Positions 1 to 5,502 of a stretch of 17,698 bases of DNA are shown here, piece by piece. A model generated the notes under the pieces. It worked only from the letters and a program-made list of their open reading frames with translations, did no database searches and had not been told where the DNA came from. This DNA is from CAZPCZ01 sp964585225 (GTDB taxonomy: Bacteria; Patescibacteriota; Patescibacteriia; JACPHY01), in assembly GCA_964585225.1 (NCBI GenBank), contig CAZPCZ010000025.1:1-17698 (forward strand), in the 5' to 3' direction. The first letter of the stretch is position 1, and each line of letters begins with the position of its first letter. The translations under genes were made by a program, and so were the position numbers.

Positions 1-593
1 TCGACCATCTCGAGGAGCGGGATGTCTGACTCGGTGTCCCCTACACCGACCGATCCCGTGAGCGTCACGCCGAGCTCACGCACCGCACCTTGGAGGAGGC
101 TGCGCTTGAACTCCGAGATGTCCACCGACGCGTCCATCGGCGGGTCGCGTTCCCCCGTGTACGCGCCGTCCTTCGCGACGAGGTTCGACGGATACACGCG
201 CTGGAACCCCCACGCCTCCGCGAATGGCCGCGCGATGACATCTGGAGATCCCGTGATCGCGACGAGGGAGTGCGTGTCGCGGAGTCGCTGCACGAGCTCG
301 CGCGTGTACACGTACACCTGCTCGCGCTGCTCTGCCGCGATCCTGCGCCCGACCTCCTCGACGTCGTACACCTGTGGCCCACGGATGCGCCGGTAGAACA
401 CCTCGACAACCTTCATGAGGTAGTCCTTGTAGGACCCCTGCCGCTCTCTCCACGCGCGGTACGCCGCCTCGAGCTCCTGCTCGGCGAGCACTGGAAACAC
501 GCCGTAGCGTACGAGCCCGCGAACGAGCTCGATGAGGAGCGACGAGCGGACGAACGTGCCGTCGAGATCGAACACCGCGATGGGTTTGGTCAT
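1..593 (-). CDS. HAD-superfamily IB phosphatase (SerB-like), C-terminus beyond window
   Basis: About 197 codons are visible and the C-terminus runs off the left edge. The N-terminus carries HAD motif I (VFDLDGTFVRSS, residues 7-18, nucleophile Asp in DxDGT). A central AITGSPDVI matches motif II, and GVGDTESDIPLLE near the edge is the Mg-binding motif IV, with a Lys in the preceding region (EFKRS) as candidate motif III. The helical segment between motifs I and II fits a C1-capped subfamily IB enzyme, the group of phosphoserine phosphatase and small phosphomonoesterases. The substrate cannot be read from the sequence. ATG at 593 is chosen because AAGGAGG lies 10 nt upstream and a good promoter lies at 641-669. 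It is probably cytoplasmic and monocistronic at its 5' side, since the upstream gene ends in a hairpin at 661-677. Confidence 0.9.
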   Translation of the reverse strand, partial: MTKPIAVFDLDGTFVRSSLLIELVRGLVRYGVFPVLAEQELEAAYRAWRERQGSYKDYLMKVVEVFYRRIRGPQVYDVEEVGRRIAAEQREQVYVYTRELVQRLRDTHSLVAITGSPDVIARPFAEAWGFQRVYPSNLVAKDGAYTGERDPPMDASVDISEFKRSLLQGAVRELGVTLTGSVGVGDTESDIPLLEMV

Positions 594-640
594 GGTACGT
601 TTCCCTCCTTCAAAAGGACGCGAAAACTGCAGAGGTCCCC

Positions 641-669
641 ACCATAACGCGGTGATTATGCGCGGTCAA
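641..669 (-). promoter_or_regulatory. Promoter of the HAD phosphatase gene
   Basis: On the minus strand TTGACC (669-664) is separated by exactly 17 nt from TATGGT (646-641). Transcription would start near 634, giving a leader of about 40 nt that contains the SD. The -35 box overlaps the hairpin at the end of the upstream gene. Confidence 0.6.
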
Positions 670-677
670 GGACCGCG
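661..677 (-). terminator. Hairpin overlapping the stop codon of the glycoside-hydrolase-like gene
   Basis: CGCGGTC and GACCGCG form a 7-bp stem with a 3-nt loop. The TGA stop (668-666) lies across the loop and 3' arm. No U-tract follows, so termination is uncertain. Confidence 0.35.
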
Positions 678-1712
678 GAACAGTCTCCGTGCCTCCTCCC
701 ACAGCGACGCGTCGTTCTGTGACGTCTTCAACCAGTACCAGTACTCCGCACCCCAGAGGTACACCTCGCGGAAGCCGGTTGCGCGCGCGAACCCCGTATG
801 CTTTCGGAACCGCGCTGCATCCATGGATTTACGCTGCTCATCCAACGATGTCGTGAAGATGTCTCCCTTTGGGATCCATGGCTCTGCCTGAAGTTCGGCG
901 ACGACCATGCGGTCGGGCGGCTTCCCCGCGAGCCATGCCTTCAGGCGATAGAACGCTGGCGGGATGAGGAGATCGTAGCTCCAGTACCCGACGAGCTTGT
1001 TCCAGACGACGCGGTACATCGTCGTGCCGAGGAGATCGCCAGCGGCTGCGGTCCGCATCCACATCGACAGCTCGCCGGAGTCGGTGATGAGAATCGGGTG
1101 GTTCAGGTCGAGCTCGCGCACGAACGCGACTTCGCGTTCGAAGGATGCGCGGTCCGGCGGCGGGCACTCGCCGAAGAACGTGAGGAATGGTTCGTTCTCG
1201 ACTTGCCACGTCGCGAGTGCGGGGTGCGCACGGTAGCGCTCGACGACATCGCGCATGAGCGCGAGCGTGCGCTCCTGCTGAGTCGCCTCCGGGAGCGCGC
1301 GCGCCCAGTCCGGCACATGACACTCCGGCCACCGAGGGAGACGGCGGCCAACCGCGAGCGCGATCGTTGCGTTGCGCTTCGCCGCCTCATCCATCATCCA
1401 GTCGAGATCATCAAACTGGCGCGCTCCCTCAACTGGTTCGATCTCGGGCCAGTATGCACCGATTCGCAGTCGTCGCACCCCGACGTCATCGAGCAGCGCC
1501 GCGTAGGCAACGCGCCAGTCAATCTTCAACCACTCCGCGTGGCTCTTTGAGAACTGTACGCCCCACGCTGGCTCGCGCTGAACCGGCGGCACGAGCCACA
1601 GCACGGCGTACCCAATGAGGAGGACGCCGAGGCATACGGCGAGCGCAATCCACGCACGACGCCAAGAGAAGTTCCGGACATTGTTCCATTGCTTCATTGC
1701 TTCATTGTTCAT
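666..1712 (-). CDS. Membrane-anchored clan GH-A glycoside-hydrolase-like protein
   Basis: 348 aa. Residues about 18-40 form one hydrophobic helix after a basic segment (a signal anchor), followed by an extracytoplasmic domain of about 300 residues. WQVENEP (residues 169-175) fits the clan GH-A (beta/alpha)8-barrel pattern, in which the Glu of Asn-Glu-Pro (E174) is the acid/base. VVAELQAEPW supplies a candidate nucleophile (E273, or less likely E277). The order and spacing of the two glutamates suit a GH5/GH39/GH42-like retaining enzyme, but the family and substrate are not recognisable. The first 11 residues are encoded by a short repeat (AACAATGAAGCAATG), so the start could be ATG 1712 or the in-frame ATG at 1697; neither has an SD. 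It lies about 40 bp downstream of the EamA gene on the same strand, so cotranscription is possible. Confidence 0.75.
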   Translation of the reverse strand: MNNEAMKQWNNVRNFSWRRAWIALAVCLGVLLIGYAVLWLVPPVQREPAWGVQFSKSHAEWLKIDWRVAYAALLDDVGVRRLRIGAYWPEIEPVEGARQFDDLDWMMDEAAKRNATIALAVGRRLPRWPECHVPDWARALPEATQQERTLALMRDVVERYRAHPALATWQVENEPFLTFFGECPPPDRASFEREVAFVRELDLNHPILITDSGELSMWMRTAAAGDLLGTTMYRVVWNKLVGYWSYDLLIPPAFYRLKAWLAGKPPDRMVVAELQAEPWIPKGDIFTTSLDEQRKSMDAARFRKHTGFARATGFREVYLWGAEYWYWLKTSQNDASLWEEARRLFRGP

Positions 1713-1729
1713 GAATTCGCCAATTTACT

Positions 1730-1765
1730 CCCTAAGCTTGTCGAAGGGCTCCTCAGGATGAACTC
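1730..1765. repeat. REP-like inverted repeat between the EamA and glycoside-hydrolase-like genes
   Basis: CCCTAAGCTTGTCGAAGGG (1730-1748) has imperfect complementary ends and is followed by CTCCTCAGGATGAAC. It resembles the dispersed word CCTTCGACAAGCTCAGG seen in many bacterial genomes, recalled rather than searched. The EamA stop (1755-1753) lies inside it. Confidence 0.5.
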
Positions 1766-2658
1766 TTGGCCAACATCGCGAGTCCGACTGCGATGACGAC
1801 GATCGCCGCGACCTTCTGGATGACGATCGCTCGGGTGAGTCGTTCGCGGAGCTGCGGAAAGGTTCGCCCGAGGAAGAGCACAAACACGAAGAGGAACGCG
1901 TACTGCACGCCCTGGAGCGCGTTCACGAGCGTCGGCGATGCGAGGTTCACCGCGTATTGGAGCGTGAGGAACCCCACGGCACCGGTAACCTGTCCGCCGA
2001 TGAAGAGCGCGAGGAGATTCCCTCGCGGTCGCCGCTGGGGTGCAAGGATCGTGAAGCGGCTCGGGGCATGGAGGAGGATCATGAGTGCCGCGAGCACCGC
2101 ACCGGCGCGCGACCACACGAAGCCCGGGATGAATGCTTGACTCAAGAAGATCGCCTTCATGAGCACGGTCGAGAGCGCGAAGAGGACCGCGGCGAACGAA
2201 GCGATCGCATATGCGTGCCCACGGCTCGCACTGACTCCAGATCCCTCTCGGGCAATAAGCGCGGAGCCGAGGACGAGCACCGCGAACGCGATGAGCTCGC
2301 GTGCGGCGAGCCGTTCTCCGAGCGTGAGGTACGCGAAGATGAGCGTCCACACGGGTATCGTCCCTCCAATGTACGGGACGATGCGGGATGCCTCACCGCG
2401 CTGCAGTGCCGAGAAGAAGCACAGGAGCGCGAGGACGAACGTCACGCCCGCGGCGAGATCGAGGAGTGCCAGGCTGACGGTTGCCGGAAACGCGAAGTCG
2501 AGCGGGAGGAGCACGAACGTGATCGCTCCGAGGATCCCAACGAAAAACGCGTACACCGCCGGCTTCGGCACCGCGCGGCTGAGGAGGAACTTGTCGATCA
2601 AGAACGCCACTGCATTGAGCAGGTGCGCAGCGATGACGATGAGGAGCCAGAGAGGCAC
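1753..2658 (-). CDS. EamA/DMT-family membrane transporter
   Basis: 301 aa, almost wholly hydrophobic, with about ten predicted transmembrane helices arranged as two five-helix halves, as in the drug/metabolite transporter superfamily. The first half ends near residue 133 (ELIAFAVLVLGSALIARE) and the second near the C-terminus (VVIAVGLAMLAKSSS). An EamA-like segment RGEASRIVPYIGGTIPVW (about 90-107) precedes helix 4, and its counterpart LASPTLVNALQGVQYAF lies in the second half. The substrate is unknown; the family covers amino acids, nucleotides and metabolites. The start is GTG at 2658, the only start before the first helix, with no SD. The 2659-2799 spacer upstream consists of short repeats. 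The C-terminal codons overlap a REP-like element. Confidence 0.85.
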   Translation of the reverse strand: MPLWLLIVIAAHLLNAVAFLIDKFLLSRAVPKPAVYAFFVGILGAITFVLLPLDFAFPATVSLALLDLAAGVTFVLALLCFFSALQRGEASRIVPYIGGTIPVWTLIFAYLTLGERLAARELIAFAVLVLGSALIAREGSGVSASRGHAYAIASFAAVLFALSTVLMKAIFLSQAFIPGFVWSRAGAVLAALMILLHAPSRFTILAPQRRPRGNLLALFIGGQVTGAVGFLTLQYAVNLASPTLVNALQGVQYAFLFVFVLFLGRTFPQLRERLTRAIVIQKVAAIVVIAVGLAMLAKSSS

Positions 2659-2675
2659 AGGGGATGAGAATGACC

Positions 2676-2787
2676 AATGACTAATTTCTAATTTCTAAAC
2701 AATGACCAAGCTCCAATGACCAATACGGGGGTGCATTGCAATAGTATTGGGATTTCATTAGAAATTAGGAATTAGAAATTAGTCATT
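2676..2787. repeat. Nested short-word inverted repeat filling the spacer
   Basis: AATGACTAATTTCTAATTT (from 2676) recurs inverted at 2758-2787 (ending AATTAGAAATTAGTCATT). Inside it, CCAATAC (2720-2726) pairs with GTATTGG (2744-2750), and AATGACCAA-type words repeat between. It is AT-rich within GC-rich surroundings and has no coding potential. Confidence 0.7.
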
Positions 2788-2813
2788 CCCTCGTGGTCGC
2801 TAGACCACGAGGG
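2788..2813 (-). terminator. Perfect hairpin with a stop codon in its loop
   Basis: CCCTCGTGGTC and GACCACGAGGG form an 11-bp stem with loop TAGC (minus strand). The TAG in the loop (2802-2800) is the stop of the glycosyltransferase-like gene. A T-rich repeat follows on the minus strand. Confidence 0.65.
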
Positions 2814-4143
2814 GCAGCGGTTCCAGCTCCACGCGCTTCCCGGTCACGATGGACTCGATGCGGTACGTCCCGTGCGTCGGCGCTTCGATGTACCCACTCC
2901 ACGCCATCCGCGCGAGCGCCCCGCTCTGAACCCAGTCCCACAACCACTCGTCGGCGTGCACGGGATCGAGCTGGTCAATACCGCCACCAACCTGTCGAAG
3001 CCACTCGCGATTGAAGGTCTCCTGCGAACCGATGGGCTCTGCCATGATGATCGGGATGCCCAAGCCCGTGTAGAACGAGAGCTCAGACGGTTTCGTCCAC
3101 AGGATGTCCGTCTCCCGCATTGCGCGAGAGAACGCCGAGAAGTAGTCCCATCGCTGCCGTTCGTAGAGGATGCGCACGCCCTTCCCAAGTTCATCGCTGA
3201 GCCGCGCTGCTCGCGTTTCCTGTGTGAAGTACCGCAGGATCTCCCGTCGCGTCCCCGCGACGAGCTGGAGGCGGATCTCCCCTCGGCGGATACGGCCGCG
3301 GAGGCTCCGAAGAAGGTCCACAGCGATGCGCTTCTGCGCGCCTGCTCCACCGACCGCGAACGTGATCGTCGCGGGGCGCGTTGGCGTCGTGTGGAGGTGA
3401 TTTGCGAATTGCCGACGGAGCGTCGCGCGGTACCGATTCCGAAACGTCTCGTTCGGATCGAGGTTCGCGAGCCGAATGCCAAGGTCATGCTTGAGGATCT
3501 CCGCGCGCGGTCCGCCAATGAGCTCCTTCGGCAGCGGAAAGCCGGTAAGGAAGATGCGATCACGTCGGACGCCGTAGAGCCGGAGCCGCTCGACGACGCG
3601 TCCGTTCGGCGCGAAGTACATGATCCGACTCCGCTTTGGATTCCGTGGCGCCCACACCCGCGCGATGTCGGCATCACAGATGACGATGGAGATGTCGCCG
3701 GGGTAATCGAACGCCTCGGCCGCGAATGCGGGGAGGAAAAACGTCGAGACGAACGGGGGCGCTTTCCTCCCTCGGCGCTCCCGACGGAGCTGCTCGACGA
3801 GGTGCTGCCCCTGCTTCCAGCGATTGATCGAGTGGTAGATCTGCCGGAGCTGAACGGTAGGATTAGAAAGATCACGGCGCGGGTAGAACGGATCAATTTC
3901 CTGGAAGTGGTCCACGAACGCATGGAAGATCGTCCGACCGATGACCGGAAGCGGCTGGAGGCGGGAGATCGTCTCGTAGTACTTCCGACCGTTCTCCCAC
4001 AGGTCATGATCCCGTTCGGGGATGCCCGGGTATCGGTTCGCGATCGTGATCGCGCCGCCGCAGAGGTCGCGGAGCGCGTACGCGGCACGCTCGTGCCCGT
4101 ACCCCATGTCCACCGCAACAACGTGAGCGCGTGCACGCGGCAT
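2800..4143 (-). CDS. Putative GT-B glycosyltransferase (MGDG synthase/MurG-like)
   Basis: 447 aa from ATG 4143, chosen because GGTGGAGG precedes it by about 3 nt; an open frame continues upstream but would run through the divergent ZIP gene. Near the N-terminus VVAVDMGYGHERAAYAL (8-24) resembles the first strand and Gly-rich loop of MGDG synthase and MurG (GGGH..A). Centrally, IFLTGFPLPKEL and TFAVGGAGAQKRIA fit the start of the C-terminal Rossmann domain. TKPSELSFYTGLGIPIIMAEPIGSQE and the following N..WL match the nucleotide-sugar side of GT28-like enzymes (KPxx..E..xGxPii....GqE..N). No membrane segment is obvious. Donor and acceptor are unknown; a surface glycolipid or polysaccharide role is a guess. 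It ends in a strong hairpin and is divergent from the ZIP gene. Confidence 0.6.
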   Translation of the reverse strand: MPRARAHVVAVDMGYGHERAAYALRDLCGGAITIANRYPGIPERDHDLWENGRKYYETISRLQPLPVIGRTIFHAFVDHFQEIDPFYPRRDLSNPTVQLRQIYHSINRWKQGQHLVEQLRRERRGRKAPPFVSTFFLPAFAAEAFDYPGDISIVICDADIARVWAPRNPKRSRIMYFAPNGRVVERLRLYGVRRDRIFLTGFPLPKELIGGPRAEILKHDLGIRLANLDPNETFRNRYRATLRRQFANHLHTTPTRPATITFAVGGAGAQKRIAVDLLRSLRGRIRRGEIRLQLVAGTRREILRYFTQETRAARLSDELGKGVRILYERQRWDYFSAFSRAMRETDILWTKPSELSFYTGLGIPIIMAEPIGSQETFNREWLRQVGGGIDQLDPVHADEWLWDWVQSGALARMAWSGYIEAPTHGTYRIESIVTGKRVELEPLPLVV

Positions 4144-4168
4144 ATACCTCCACCATACCAGGAACATC

Positions 4169-4177
4169 TGGTAGTGT
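4169..4177 (+). promoter_or_regulatory. Possible extended -10 of the ZIP gene (near-leaderless mRNA)
   Basis: TGGTAGTGT gives a TGn motif plus TANNNT, ending 9 nt before the ATG at 4187. No -35 or SD is visible, so transcription would start almost at the start codon. The whole divergent spacer is only 43 bp. Confidence 0.3.
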
Positions 4178-4186
4178 AGATACCGT

Positions 4187-4945
4187 ATGGTAGCAATCGC
4201 ATTCGGCCTCATCGCTGGTGCCGCGACGCTCGGTGGGATGTGGCTCGTGCTCGCGCGCGAGGCCTGGGCGCGCCGGAACTCCGTGTACCTCATTGCGTTC
4301 TCGATCGGCGTCCTCCTCGCCGCGTCGCTCACGGAAATCATCCCGGAATCCCTCGAGCTCCACCCACAGGCGCTCCTCATCGTCCTCGGGACGTTTTTCC
4401 TCTTCTACGTCCTCGAGCACAGCGTCGTTGCACACCACCACCATTTGGCGAGTGACGAGGGACGAGTGACGAGGGACGAGTTCTCTGATACGAATCGCGA
4501 GCAGCATGTGCCGGTGGAGAAGCTTGCGTTCGTGGGGCTTGCGGTTCACTCGCTCGTGGACGGGCTCGCGATCGGTGTGGGGTTCGAGGTGTCCGTCGCG
4601 CTCGGCATCATCGCGACGCTTGCGGTCATCCTCCATGAAGTGCCGGAAGGCATCGTGACGCTCTCGCTCTTCCTCCACGCGAACTACCAGCGACGGCGCG
4701 CGGTCGTCCTCACCGCGATCGTCGCGCTCGCGACACCGGTCGGTGCGATCGCAACTACACTCGTCCCTGGCGCATTCTCACCCACAATGCTCGGCACGCT
4801 CCTCGCAGTCGCGGGCGGCTCATTCCTCTACGTCGCATCGGCAGATCTCATTCCGGAAACCCACCGCGCAAAACACGTCCCCGCGATTCTCCTCATGCTC
4901 CTCGGCATCATGGTGCCGATCGTCGTCGAACGCATGCTCGGATGA
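4187..4945 (+). CDS. ZIP-family divalent metal transporter
   Basis: 252 aa polytopic membrane protein with about eight helices. Helix 4 carries HSLVDGLAIG and helix 5 carries HEVPEG, the paired His/Glu metal-binding signatures of ZIP (SLC39/ZupT) transporters that import Zn(II), Fe(II) or Mn(II). Between helices 3 and 4 lies a short histidine-rich loop (VAHHHHLAS, about 80-88), as expected for the variable metal-sensing loop. That loop is lengthened by a 14-bp tandem repeat (4450-4480) read in two frames, giving SDEGR and VTRDE. The start is ATG 4187, close to a likely -10 and without an SD. It stands alone on the plus strand and ends before a bidirectional hairpin (4986-5013). Metal specificity cannot be read. 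Confidence 0.92.
   Translation: MVAIAFGLIAGAATLGGMWLVLAREAWARRNSVYLIAFSIGVLLAASLTEIIPESLELHPQALLIVLGTFFLFYVLEHSVVAHHHHLASDEGRVTRDEFSDTNREQHVPVEKLAFVGLAVHSLVDGLAIGVGFEVSVALGIIATLAVILHEVPEGIVTLSLFLHANYQRRRAVVLTAIVALATPVGAIATTLVPGAFSPTMLGTLLAVAGGSFLYVASADLIPETHRAKHVPAILLMLLGIMVPIVVERMLG
4450..4480 (+). repeat. 14-bp tandem repeat inside the ZIP histidine loop
   Basis: GAGTGACGAGGGAC occurs twice in direct succession, followed by GAG. The unit is not a multiple of three, so the copies encode different residues, yet the reading frame stays open. Confidence 0.8.
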
Positions 4946-4985
4946 AACGCACCATGCGTCCGAAAGAGAACCCACCGAAACGCAC

Positions 4986-5013
4986 ATGGGGCCACCAACA
5001 TTGGTGGCCCCAT
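4986..5013. terminator. Bidirectional hairpin between the ZIP gene and tRNA-Trp
   Basis: ATGGGGCCACCAA and TTGGTGGCCCCAT are perfectly complementary (13 bp, 2-nt centre). It lies between convergent transcripts. On the minus strand GTGCGTTTCGG follows; no strong U-tract is present on either side. Confidence 0.55.
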
Positions 5014-5040
5014 TGCGCAGGGGCGGTAGTCATGCCTGCG

Positions 5041-5063
5041 GCAGATGCGCCTTCGACGCAGAA
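5041..5063. repeat. tRNA-adjacent dispersed repeat, copy 1
   Basis: A 23-bp word (GCAGATGCGCCTT..CGCAGAA) matches 20 of 23 bases of the word at 6531-6553 and 6591-6613. It begins 18 bp past the 3' end of tRNA-Trp; the other intact copy is 10 bp past tRNA-Tyr. Its core can form a small hairpin (TGCG..CGCA). Confidence 0.6.
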
Positions 5064-5081
5064 TCGTCCAGCCCTTCCCCG

Positions 5082-5152
5082 CAGGGGTGCCAGGACTCGA
5101 ACCTGGAAGAACGGTTTTGGAGACCGTCATGATACCGTTTCATCACACCCCC
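5082..5152 (-). tRNA. tRNA-Trp (anticodon CCA)
   Basis: 71 nt, full cloverleaf. Acceptor GGGGGTG/CACCCCT (first pair G-U), discriminator G. D-stem ATGA/TCAT with loop AACGGTA, anticodon stem ACGGT/ACCGT with loop CTCCAAA, 4-nt variable loop, T-arm CCAGG-TTCGAGT-CCTGG. CCA is not encoded. It is the last gene of the minus-strand translation block; in many bacteria tRNA-Trp is followed by secE-nusG, which is not the case here. Confidence 0.95.
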
Positions 5153-5168
5153 ACAAGAAAGGGCTGGA

Positions 5169-5204
5169 TTGGATACCCCTGTGATACCACTTCACCACGC
5201 CCCC
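5169..5204 (-). pseudogene. Degenerate 5' half of a tRNA-Trp
   Basis: 36 nt that align with the first 36 nt of the adjacent tRNA-Trp at 27 positions, from acceptor GGGGGCG through D-arm GTGA-AGTGGTA-TCAC to TCCAA, which includes anticodon CCA. The D-stem differs by a compensated pair (G-C here, A-T in the intact gene). The 3' half is missing: no complementary anticodon-stem strand or T-arm follows, and the intact gene begins 16 nt later. Confidence 0.6.
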
Positions 5205-5216
5205 ATGGCCTCGACG

Positions 5217-5257
5217 GAAAAACGCAGCTCCTACCGCGATGGTATCGCGGTAGGAGC
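5217..5257 (-). terminator. Intrinsic terminator after the DUF5679 gene
   Basis: GCTCCTACCGCGAT and ATCGCGGTAGGAGC form a 14-bp perfect stem with loop ACC (5257-5227), followed on the minus strand by TGCGTTTTT. Confidence 0.85.
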
Positions 5258-5277
5258 GTTCGCGCAAGGCTCTCAAC

Positions 5278-5460
5278 TCACGCCTTCGGGAGGAACTTGA
5301 ACACCTTCGTCCCGCAGGTGTTGCACGTACCGGTGAGAGTTCGGCGCTTCCCGCCGCCCTTCGCCGGCATCTCCGCGACCTTCGGATCCCGCACATCGCG
5401 GTCCGCTTTGCACTTCATGCAGCGTGCCTGTGGAACCGCGGGCGCTGCTCCAGTCGCCAT
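5278..5460 (-). CDS. DUF5679-type small zinc-ribbon protein
   Basis: 60 aa. Two CxxC knuckles, C14-M-K-C17 and C46-N-T-C49, flank a basic stretch (KGGGKRRTLTGTC), and the C-terminus reads CGTKVFKF. This matches the DUF5679 pattern (CxKC..NGR...GxCPxCGTKVFR) found in small proteins of Patescibacteria and Chloroflexota. The function is unknown. The basic, zinc-ribbon, ribosomal-protein-like composition and the position in a tRNA/rpmG block suggest an RNA- or ribosome-associated role, which is inference. ATG 5460 is the only reasonable start and has no SD. It lies about 40 bp downstream of the half-MFS gene and ends at a strong terminator. Confidence 0.85.
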   Translation of the reverse strand: MATGAAPAVPQARCMKCKADRDVRDPKVAEMPAKGGGKRRTLTGTCNTCGTKVFKFLPKA

Positions 5461-5502
5461 AGGATGGGCGCGTGATGAATGATTCGACCTACTCCCAGGC
5501 TA

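Noticed and set aside
798..2667. Long plus-strand frames opposite the GH-like and EamA genes
   Set aside because: They are Arg/Glu-rich shadow frames of GC-rich coding sequence; the minus-strand products have clear family features.
4144..4380. N-terminal extension of the GT-like protein upstream of ATG 4143
   Set aside because: It would overlap the well-supported ZIP gene on the other strand, has no family-like sequence, and an SD precedes ATG 4143.
5153..5204. A second functional tRNA, perhaps with an intron
   Set aside because: No T-arm, no complementary anticodon-stem strand and no matching acceptor strand occur before the next complete tRNA starts 16 nt later.
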